From assembly GCA_900617975.1 (NCBI GenBank), contig UZAE01013857.1, positions 1 to 15,271 on the forward strand: 15,271 nt of DNA. Direction: 5' to 3'. This DNA is from Rodentolepis nana (taxonomy: Eukaryota > Platyhelminthes > Cestoda > Cyclophyllidea > Hymenolepididae). Below are positions 8,390-15,271 of this stretch, piece by piece. The notes below the pieces were generated by a model. It ran no database searches, was not told where the DNA came from, and saw only the letters and a program-made list of their open reading frames with translations. The position numbers and the translations under genes are program-made. Position 1 is the stretch's first letter. Each line of letters opens with the position of its first letter.

Positions 8390-9505
8390 CCGTAACGACT
8401 CAACCCGTAAGGGGAGAGTCAGGCTTCAGTTCCAAATAGAAAGAAAAGCTTTTAACGCACGGGCACTTATTCGGATGCGCCGACTTTCGAAATACACCGT
8501 TAGTAGTATTCATATTAATTTACTCTCCGAGTTTACCCGTGTTTGACACACTAATCTTGATAGAAATACTGGCTTGAAGTAGTTAAGGAGCCAAACCAAA
8601 AAAGACGATTTTTTGGGGTTATAAGCCTCGACCCTTTTCAGTCAGAAATGTAACCAGAAAGGGGGCCACGCATTTTTGCGCTCAAATTCATTATCTTGGT
8701 GCTTCGGTAATTACAAATCAATGTTCTGTCATGTTTGTCACAGGGGCTTATTTTCGGTTACTAAAAATTGACTTTTCAATTCTCAAAGACCTTAGGTGGG
8801 TACCTACCTCCTTCCATTTTTGCCAACCAACAAGGTGGTGAGAAGGCCGAAGCTGTCGGACGAGCGAGTAATGATCTGGGTCGTATTCAAGCTCAAATGG
8901 AGGGGTGGGTGGGTGTATGCCTACAAGTTGGTAACTGTAATGCCAATAACTGATTTAATCGCCTGAGAATGCATTGTATACTTTGGCAAGAAAACCTGCA
9001 CTAAATGTAGCGGACTCCAACGCTATTAAAGACTTCACAGACTCAGAAATCTCTCTATATGCCAGTATCTCCTATATCTGGCTAGACTTTCCATACCAGC
9101 TGAGCTATAGCTAAGCTAGGTAGGAAAGAGACGTATTGTGAATTATGATCTCGACAAAATGCGATTAGTTATCAACAAAATCTAACAGAATTTGAGTGAA
9201 CATTAATAGCTAAATGTCTGAGCAGAGCTCTAGGTGTACGGCCGCACACTCCAAATCCTGGCGTGGCCGGTAGATGACACGTAGTCATGGCAATTCTATC
9301 TATAAGCACATATACCCGACTCTTTCGCAAATTCAGATTCTTAGAGAATCACAAGGAAAAATTACTTCCCTGATTAAGGCAAGGTTTTCAATTCAACCAA
9401 ATCAAGGGTATTAAGGCGAACTAATTTAAAAATTTCTATTTAATTAATCTTCAAGACATCGATGAGAGGTGGGGGTGGGGTGAGGTGGGAGGTAAAAAGG
9501 AGAAA
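8390..9505. other. Intergenic between the SINE copy and the chromo-like gene
   Basis: No coding region is supported. The open frame at 8768-8953 has no recognisable domain or supporting splice context. A tRNA-like A box is present at 9096-9107 on the minus strand. A C-rich stretch (minus strand, 9463-9492) lies just past the stop of the minus-strand gene and probably belongs to its 3' UTR. The hexamer ATTAAA (minus, 9439-9444) is a possible variant polyadenylation signal for that gene. Confidence 0.55.
9040..9109 (-). repeat. tRNA-like relic with perfect A box
   Basis: The minus strand carries TAGCTCAGCTGG (9096-9107), a 12/12 match to the pol III A-box consensus TRGCNNAGYNGG within TATAGCTCAGCTGGTATGG. 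A weak box B-like word (GATTTCTGAGTC) follows about 55 nt later at the expected spacing. The intervening sequence does not fold as a proper tRNA, so a tRNA-derived SINE head is more likely than a gene. Confidence 0.35.
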
Positions 9506-10924
9506 TCATTCTTTATTTCTGCCTAGTAATCTCTTCAGCTCTGAAATACGTTTTCGGTAGTATTTAAAGGCGCCAAGTGCATACTCCGTCATCTCGACTT
9601 CACTCAACTTTTCAGGAGTTCTAGTACCTTGCCTTAAAATAGTAGGTAATTAGTAATCAACAGGACAAACTTACCATTTAACCCTGAAGAAGGTATTGCC
9701 CTCACTATCTCTCATTTCCCTCAGGACACGTTCGAGGACCTTCTTCGGTTTCTTCGATGAACTGGTGGGAGTTTCCACTCCACCAGTGAGAGCCAACTCG
9801 TTGGTTTCCATGGCCTCATTCTCTTCAGAGGAGGAAAATAAGCCCCTAGATGCTGGGTTGACTGCGACTTCATTTGCGTGGGAATGTGACTGTCCTAAGA
9901 CACTTTCATCCTTGGTGATGATTGCCATGGTCGCCTCATTCACTTCCCTTTCATGAGATGGCGGAGTCTGAGAACCAGTAGGCAAATGACTGGAGAGGCT
10001 TTTATCCAGATCTACACCAGGAATGTTGCTGTGCTCAGATCCAAAAAAATGAACATCCATTTCTCCCGGTTTTTTACCATCTTCCCTTCTCTGGTGTTTA
10101 CAATATGGCAATGCAGGATTGAAATCAACTGCTCCCGCATGCAATAGATTGTCATTTTCACCTTTGATAAAACCCGAAGGAGCCTTAGAATCGTTGATGG
10201 GAATTGCATTAGTATCCACTCCACCAGTTAAGCCACCTTCTGGCATATCTTCAGATTCATTAGAGTGAGAGATTATTCCTCGAAATTTGCTGAAGTTTTC
10301 ACCTATTCCCTCTTCGTTATGAGAGATGAAAGGAGTAGAAACTATCGTCACTGGAGAGGTTAAGTCAATTTCGTCATGAAGGGGTCTGGAGTTCGTCAAT
10401 TGGTTTTTGCTAGAACTAGAAGCTTCCACACGATTCTGTTTACTGTCAGGAGGGGTGGCTAGGTAATCAATTGTTTGTGTCGACGCGTTAATGGTGGAGG
10501 AAATTCTTCCACTTCTCACTCCTAAACTCCCTATCAAAGATCTCCTTCCGTCTGCTTTGAATAGAGGGCGTTTGAATGCTGATAATTTTGTGTTTGCACC
10601 GTCAATCACCCCTACTACAGGTGCCATTATTTCATCGGTTTCAACGTTCCCATTTGACGGCGGTATTAGAGGTTCTCTTCTTCTTTTTGGAGGTCTTCTA
10701 GAAATGTCACCAATCTTCCTCCTTTGATTCCATTTTAATTTCCTTTCAGATTCTCTCGACAAATAAGGTGAATTGTTTTTTATATGTGCAAATGGGATGA
10801 CTTCTACGGGGTGACCTACCCAGTGGATTCGATAGAACTTTTCGCCCTGTGAAGTTCTTCTTTTTATGATCTCACCTGACTTATAATACACTTTGCCACG
10901 TTTATCTTCTCCAACCGCAGACAT
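9506..10924 (-). CDS. Nuclear-type protein with two chromo-like modules (two exons, 458 aa)
   Basis: Exon 1 is 10924-9675 and exon 2 is 9632-9506, joined across a 42-nt intron (GTAAGT..TTTTAAG) that splits a Trp codon. The ATG at 10924 has an in-frame TAA four codons upstream. Residues about 11-50 (Tyr13/Tyr14, EIIKRRTSQGEKFYRIHWVG) resemble a chromodomain barrel, but the TWEP segment is absent. Residues 394-449 (VLERVLREMRDSEGNTFF, RVKWQG, then a helix with AFKYYRKRISEL) resemble an HP1 chromoshadow fold. Between them lies a long Ser/Thr/acidic region with a basic cluster RRPPKRRRE (76-84, likely NLS), EIDLTS (185-190, SUMO-interacting-like) and PGVDL (302-306), an exact PxVxL word of the kind bound by chromoshadow dimers. 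A role in heterochromatin or transcription control is inferred. Intron position and domain match support the gene; the exact family is open. Confidence 0.75.
9633..9674 (-). other. 42-nt intron of the chromo-like gene
   Basis: Donor GTAAGT directly follows AAATG, and the acceptor is TATTTTAAG. Splicing restores KWQGTRTPEKLSEVEM and an open frame to TGA at 9506-9508. Without splicing the frame stops at once (TGG TAA). It sits inside the C-terminal module, right after the conserved tryptophan. Confidence 0.8.
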
Positions 10925-11376
10925 TTCTTCAAGTTAATTGCTAAAATCTGACGATCACACTTGAGTTTCTATTGAGTTGTATTTAATTCAAGAGTTAAAA
11001 GTACATCACATCAGAGTTAGTAGATATCACAGAGGTGTAAAATTAAAACTTTACTTGCAATGTTGATTGGCAATCAAAAAAGGGAAAATCGTACATATAA
11101 TAAAAAAGATCAAGGTCATTAGCAGAAATAAGTAGATGTTAAAAAAAGGAGTGGGTATGACTAACCTAATCAATAGCGATCAATGCGGAAGGCACAAGCT
11201 CCCCATGGTTCTAACTGACCCCCTAAACCTCTAATAATAGAAAGGAAAGCGATAATGATAATGGAATGGAATTCCGTCATGATAAATGTCTATGAGTGGT
11301 CAGGGGCATTAGGAGTAGTCTCTACCGGGTGGCCTGATTAATTTTAACGACTGTCTCGAACACTACATGCATCTGC
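10925..11376. other. Upstream region of the chromo-like gene
   Basis: AT-rich, no coding region seen. On the minus strand GATTTTAG lies 16 nt before the ATG and could be an acceptor for a 5' UTR intron or for spliced-leader trans-splicing, which flatworms use. Its pyrimidine tract is weak. No clear TATA or CCAAT element is assigned. Confidence 0.4.
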
Positions 11377-11391
11377 AATGTTCTTGACTGT

Positions 11392-11714
11392 GGGGTGTGC
11401 GATAGACTTACCTCCACGTGGTGCACCCTGGGCAACGTATACTCATACGGCAAAAAAGTCTATTAACTGGCAGTTGATTTCTGACTTCAAACTACCCCCA
11501 CTGTATGCCATATTCAACCCATTTACAGTACTCATCTTATCTTTTCTCTGCTCTTTTGTCTGTCTCTGTCACATCTGTGAATCATTATTCTGTCCCCCTC
11601 TCGACTTTTTGTCACTTTGATGTTCCTCCTCCTCTGTGAAGCCTGAAGTCAGCTATATGGCTAATGATAACTTTCAAAACGCCTGCCATTTGAAATAAAT
11701 AAATAAATAAATAA
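11392..11714 (+). mobile_element. SINE-like element copy E, full length, exact TSD
   Basis: The best reference copy. It starts GGGGTGTGCGATAGAC and has CTCCACGTGGTGCACCC, ACTCATACGGCAAAAAAGTC, ATTAACTGGCAGTTG, CACAGT-type body and CTGAAGTCAGC. It ends CGCCTGCCATTTGAAATAAA followed by ATAAATAAATAAATAA. The 15 bp AATGTTCTTGACTGT is exact at 11377-11391 and 11715-11729 (the first A is ambiguous with the tail). An A-rich tail plus a long duplication indicates target-primed reverse transcription. There is no coding capacity, so it is non-autonomous. Confidence 0.93.
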
Positions 11715-11849
11715 AATGTTCTTGACTGTCAGTATTTGAGCTCAATTTTAAATAAAATCGATAATGCATGTGGGAATTAATTAGTCTACGCTAGGTTTCG
11801 TAGCATAATTCTTTTAGTAGTTGTATATCGGTGGGGGAGGGGGGGGGGG

Positions 11850-12167
11850 CGGGTACACGATAGACTTTCCCCCATGTGGTTCACCTTTCATATGACAAAA
11901 TAGTCTATTAACCGGCAGTTGACTTCTGACTTCAAACTACCATGACTCAACTGTACGTCAGATTCAACCACTTTTACAGTACTCATCTTACCTTATCTTG
12001 TTCTCTCTACCTTTGTGACTGTCGCTTTACATCTGCAAATCACTCTTCTGTTCTCCCTATCGACTTCTTGTGACTTTGATATTCCTCCATTCTGGGAATC
12101 TTGAAGTCAACTAAAGGGCTAATGATAATTAACACAAAACGCGCCATTTGACATAGATAAATGATAA
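11850..12167 (+). mobile_element. SINE-like element copy F, diverged
   Basis: Starts CGGGTACACGATAGAC after a G-run (11833-11849) and follows the family through CCATGTGGTTCACC, AGTCTATTAACCGGCAGTTG, TTACAGTACTCATCTTACC and AAAGGGCTAATGATAATTAA. It ends in CGCCATTTGACATAGATAAA. TTGTATATCGG (11821-11831) and TTGTATAACTGG (12180-12191) could be eroded duplications, but the spacing is loose. Confidence 0.8.
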
Positions 12168-13061
12168 TTGCTTTTCAAATTGTATAACTGGAAGATTTGA
12201 ACGCAGGGGGTAATTCACATGAATTAATAACTTGTTATATACATATTCATTATGTAAATTACCATTATTTGGGACCTAAATGTCGCTTTTCTTCTGGCTA
12301 ACCAAGAAATAAAAGTAGGTTATTTAAACATGCTTACTTACAAAATATAAGTAAAAATTACTTTTAATATGAGGGAACCCTTACGATTTTTTAATTTAGC
12401 GCAATTGACAAATTAATCTTTCTGTTTCCGGGGTGTGCGATAGACTTACCACCACGTGGTGCACCCTGGGCAACGTATACTCATACGGCAAAAAAGTCTA
12501 TTAACCGGCATTTGACTTCTCATTTCAAACTATCATGATCCCACTGTATGTCATAACCGACCACTTCCACTGTGCGGCAAAAAAGTCTATAAACCGGCAG
12601 TTGACTTCTCACTATCGGCAAAAAAATTCTATTAACCGGCAGTTGACTTCTGACTTCAACGGCAAAGTCTATTAACTGGTAGTTGACTTCTCCGCATACG
12701 GCAAAAAAGTCTATTAACCGGCAGTTTTCTTCTCACTTCAAACTACCATGACCCCCCTATATGTCCTACATTCTCATACGGCAAAAAAGTCTATTAACCG
12801 GCATTTGACATGACTTCAAACTACAATCACCCCACTGTATGTCAAATTCGACTACTAGCTTCAAAGACAAAAAAGTCTATTGATCGGCAGTTGACTTCTG
12901 ACTTGCAAAAAGTCTATTGATCGGCAGTTGACTTCTGACTTCAAACTACCATCACCCCACTCTATTACTTTAACGGTACAAGTCTATTAATCGGCAGTTG
13001 ACTTCTGACTTCAATTACCATGATCTATTAACTGGCAGTTGACTTCTCTATGTCATATTCG

Positions 13062-13262
13062 AAGTCTATAAACCGGCAGTTGACTTCAAACTATCGGCAA
13101 AAAAATTCTATTAACCGGCAGTTGACTTCTGACTTCAACGCAAAAAGGTCTATTAACTGGCAGTTGACTTCTCACTTCACAAAAAAGTCTATTAACCGGC
13201 AGTTGACTTCTGACTACTCAAACGGCAAAAAAGTCTATAAACCGGCAGTTGACTTCTGACTG
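13062..13262 (+). repeat. 201-bp internal duplication, first copy
   Basis: Matches 13603-13803 at 199 of 201 positions by eye, at a constant offset of 541 bp. The only differences are two adjacent bases at 13088-13089. It covers five core units, so it is a recent block duplication or unequal exchange within the array. Confidence 0.9.
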
Positions 13263-13602
13263 AAAAGGTCTATTAACTGGCAGTTGACTTCTGACTTCAA
13301 ATAAAAGTCTATCAATCGGCAGTTGACTTCTCACTTCAAACTAAAGTCTATTACCTGGCAGTTGACTTCAAACTACCATGAGTAAGTCTATTAACTGGCA
13401 GTTGACTTCTGAGTTCAAACTATCATGACCCCAAGTCTATTAACTGGCAGTTGACTTCTCACTTCAAACTAAGATCTATTAACTGGCAGTTGACTTCTCT
13501 ATGTCATATTCGTTATATTAACTGGCAGTTGACTTCTCACTTCAAACTACCCTAAAAAAGTCTATTATTCGGCAGTTGACTTCTGACTTCAAAGCGGCAA
13601 AA

Positions 13603-13803
13603 AAGTCTATAAACCGGCAGTTGACTTCTCACTATCGGCAAAAAAATTCTATTAACCGGCAGTTGACTTCTGACTTCAACGCAAAAAGGTCTATTAACTG
13701 GCAGTTGACTTCTCACTTCACAAAAAAGTCTATTAACCGGCAGTTGACTTCTGACTACTCAAACGGCAAAAAAGTCTATAAACCGGCAGTTGACTTCTGA
13801 CTG
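13603..13803 (+). repeat. 201-bp internal duplication, second copy
   Basis: Partner of 13062-13262. Its left part also belongs to a second duplication: 13594-13681 is identical over 88 bp to 12574-12661 (offset 1020 bp). The same source block has thus been copied at least twice. Confidence 0.9.
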
Positions 13804-13861
13804 CATGTGGCAAAAAAGTCTATTAATCGGCAGTTGACTTCTGACTTCAAGCTACCGTGAC

Positions 13862-14036
13862 CTCACTGTATGGCATATTCGACCACTTCCACTGTTTACC
13901 ATGACTCCACTGTATGTCATATTCGACCACTTCCATGGTACGCACCAGCACAACTGCTTGTCATATTCGACCCCTTCCACAGTACACATCTTACCTAGCC
14001 CCCTGGTTGTCATATTCGACCCCTTCGACAGTACTC
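13862..14036 (+). repeat. Second internal array, 4 units of ~45 bp
   Basis: Four copies of CATATTCGACC with flanking ACTGTATGTC and CTTCCACTG-type sequence, at 13874, 13918, 13962 and 14011. The motif occurs once in the other copies, about 50 bp after the core of the first array. The last units carry the AGTACTCATCTTA sequence that leads into the normal element body. Confidence 0.88.
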
Positions 14037-14227
14037 ATCTTATCTTTTTTTTCTACTTTTGTGTCTGTCTGCCTCTTTTACATCTGTGAATCGCTCTTCT
14101 GTTCCCCACCCCTCGACTTTCTCCTACTTTGATGAACCTCCCCTCTGTGAAGCCCAAAGTCAGCTAAATGGCTAATGATAGCTATCAAAACGCCTACCAT
14201 TTGAAATAAATAAATCTTTCTGTTTCC

Positions 14228-15160
14228 GACTTTAGGGTTTTTTTCTGAATTTCTATCAAGTCTTGCCATTGCTATTATTCGAAATCCCTGTAATATAAGC
14301 AGTATAATAGACTAAAGATTTAAAGGATGCGTATTCAAGTCAAGGTTACCTTTAGTCATTATCACCTAATTAGTAACGAATTAGAGCGAGCTATTTTGAG
14401 TTATTCTTTAGATGCCCTGGTGTTTTTTCGGCATCTTCAACAAAATTGGAGATCAACCGCATAATTTCATCGATTGATCAACTTGCTCTGAACACCACGG
14501 ATTTAATTCCATTAAGAAGCCAAGTAGGAACGAGTCCTGTCGCTTAAAAGTTGCCACAACGCAACGCAAAGCGATGAGCTACATTGAAGAGAACCTCAAC
14601 TTTGCCGTCCCACTGCTCAACACATCAAAACAAAGCCATGATATATCAAGTGGTGAAAATAGTTTTGTCCTTGTAGGGAATTATTTTCGAAGTGATTTTG
14701 AAAAATGACGAATACGATTTCCTTTTTATTTTTTACAATTGTGTTGAGATTTACCGAATAATTCAGAAAATGTTTCATAAGAAATTCAATTCTTTGTTTC
14801 GGTTAGAAAACAATTCCGGGACAATTTGTTAAGGGCTGAATCGGTGTTAGTCACATGCTAATCATCAGTCCGCTAGTCATCCCTGACAGTCACGTGACTT
14901 TTCAATTTGTGCACGCTAAAATTCCTTGCCCCAATCATAAACATGGCAGTTGTTCATCGTTGTTGACATTGCCGGGGAATTGTTCGTCACCTCTCGGGGA
15001 TTATTGGCATACTAACAAGCTGTGTCTCTGGGCTATTTAAGGGTTAGAAGATATTCCAGAAAAGAGTACAAATTTGAGCATCATTTAAAAGACATTTAAA
15101 GTGTCCAAACCCACTTTAATTCATTTATATGTGAAGTTTATTTTATTTCCTGTTTTGCAG
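14228..15160. other. Intergenic, upstream of the right-edge exon
   Basis: AT-rich. No RNA gene or repeat is recognised in 14228-14840. Promoter-like words cluster at 14889-15042 and are listed separately. The open frame at 14855-15040 overlaps them and shows no domain. Confidence 0.5.
14889..15042 (+). promoter_or_regulatory. Candidate promoter of the right-edge gene
   Basis: GTCACGTGAC (14889-14898) is a perfect 10-bp palindrome with an E-box. CCAAT is at 14931-14935. CTATTTAAGG (15033-15042) is TATA-like and lies about 120 nt before the splice acceptor at 15160. The order fits a promoter with a 5' UTR exon and intron ahead of 15161. This is motif reading only. Confidence 0.35.
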
Positions 15161-15271
15161 ATGCTTTGGAGCGTGGTCCCCTTATTTGGTTTCATTTTAA
15201 TTCACCTCAATTCTCTGCCTCCTGCATTGCTCATGTCAACCCCTCACAACCCCACCCCACCCCCCCCCCCA
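15161..15271 (+). CDS. Candidate exon of a third gene, cut by the window end
   Basis: A strong acceptor (TTTTATTTCCTGTTTTGCAG) ends at 15160 and is followed directly by ATG. Frame 1 stays open for 37 codons to the edge and begins MLWSVVPLFGFILIHLNSL, a plausible signal peptide, then turns Pro-rich in the C-tract. Frame 3 is also open and reads ALERGPLIWFHFNSPQFSAS, which looks like ordinary internal-exon protein. If the exon is first coding, frame 1 applies, with a 5' UTR intron or spliced-leader addition upstream. If it is internal, frame 3 is at least as likely. I recognise no family in either reading. Confidence 0.4.
   Translation, partial: MLWSVVPLFGFILIHLNSLPPALLMSTPHNPTPPPPP

Larger units (their letters stand above)
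12494..13842 (+). repeat. Minisatellite of about 29 units, ~40 bp, inside SINE copy G
   Basis: The core is AGTCTATTAAYYGGCAGTTG plus ACTTCT. Unit starts are near 12495, 12584, 12626, 12666, 12708, 12788, 12874, 12911, 12981, 13022, 13063, 13105, 13147, 13186, 13232, 13267, 13306, 13345, 13385, 13434, 13472, 13512, 13559, 13604, 13646, 13688, 13727, 13773 and 13817. Most steps are 35-49 bp, with a few of 70-89 bp. Sequences between cores are partial copies of the element's own adjacent parts (CGGCAAAAAA before the core, CTTCAAACTACCATGACC after it), cut at different points. The core is single copy in all the other elements here that retain this segment. Confidence 0.93.
12430..14212 (+). mobile_element. 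SINE-like element copy G, internally expanded to 1.78 kb, exact TSD
   Basis: The head (12430-12520, GGGGTGTGCGATAGAC, CCACGTGGTGCACCC) and the foot (about 14037-14212, to CGCCTACCATTTGAAATAAA) are ordinary family sequence. Between them the element is expanded by two internal tandem arrays, described separately. AATCTTTCTGTTTCC is exact at 12415-12429 and 14213-14227, and the first flanking G also matches. One insertion event therefore accounts for the whole block. It is over five times longer than its relatives. Confidence 0.92.

Noticed and set aside
8768..8953. Short plus-strand open frame
   Set aside because: No recognisable protein, no splice context and chance-level length.
9696..10727. 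Plus-strand open frames opposite the chromo-like gene
   Set aside because: They are antisense shadows of the long minus-strand exon and have no features of their own.
13050..13800. Open frames encoding a repeated INRQLTSDF-type peptide
   Set aside because: They arise because some repeat units happen to keep a frame. Frame and length are not preserved along the array and the other SINE copies have no such ORF.
12494..13842. CRISPR-like array (regular core with spacers)
   Set aside because: The cores vary, spacing is irregular, and the spacers are fragments of the same SINE-like element rather than unique sequences. The context is eukaryotic and no cas genes exist.
14170..14200. Hammerhead-ribozyme-like core near the SINE 3' end (GCTAATGATAGCTATCAAAA)
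   Set aside because: It lacks the invariant CUGANGA and GAAA positions. The stem is a perfect palindrome only in copy G and is mismatched in other copies.
3310..14212. MITE or other DNA transposon interpretation of the dispersed element
   Set aside because: There are no terminal inverted repeats, the duplications vary from 12 to 15 bp, and the tails are A-rich. All of this favours retroposition.

Overview
The window reads as nuclear DNA of a parasitic flatworm, most likely a cestode. It has intron-split genes with GT..AG junctions, mixes very short introns (42 and 73 nt) with long ones, is AT-rich, and is dense in one short retroposon family. The organism assignment is an inference from this style, not from a marker gene.

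Layout. Positions 133-6872 (+) hold the 3' part of a calcium-independent phospholipase A2 gene (group VI, PLA2G6/iPLA2-beta type). I can join 12 exons in one frame into 980 codons plus stop: the last ankyrin repeats, a long Ser/Pro-rich linker, and a patatin-type catalytic domain with DGGG, GTSTG and DGG motifs. The N-terminal exons lie off the left edge. Positions 9506-10924 (-) hold an apparently complete two-exon gene for a 458-residue nuclear-type protein with a chromo-like module at each end. At the right edge (15161 onward) a strong splice acceptor opens a candidate exon of a third gene that runs into a poly-C tract.

Repeats dominate the rest. A roughly 310-325 bp element, which I do not recognise by name, occurs at least seven times on both strands: in PLA2G6 introns 5 and 10 and across the intergenic DNA. 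Full copies start with GGGGTGTGCGATAGAC and end in an AAATAAATA-type tail. Five copies are flanked by 12-15 bp target-site duplications (three exact, two with one mismatch), which is the signature of LINE-mobilised retroposition, so I call it a SINE-like family.

The most unusual object is the copy at 12430-14212. It is 1.78 kb long because an internal segment of about 40 bp has grown into an array of about 29 units and a second segment into 4 units, yet the whole block is still bracketed by one exact 15 bp target-site duplication. It is in effect a minisatellite born inside a single retroposon. Two internal duplications (201 bp with 2 mismatches, and 88 bp identical) show that growth continued recently. 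Degenerate tRNA-like relics lie on the minus strand in PLA2G6 intron 3 and near 9096-9107. Both window ends are poly-C, so this may be a whole contig broken at homopolymers.
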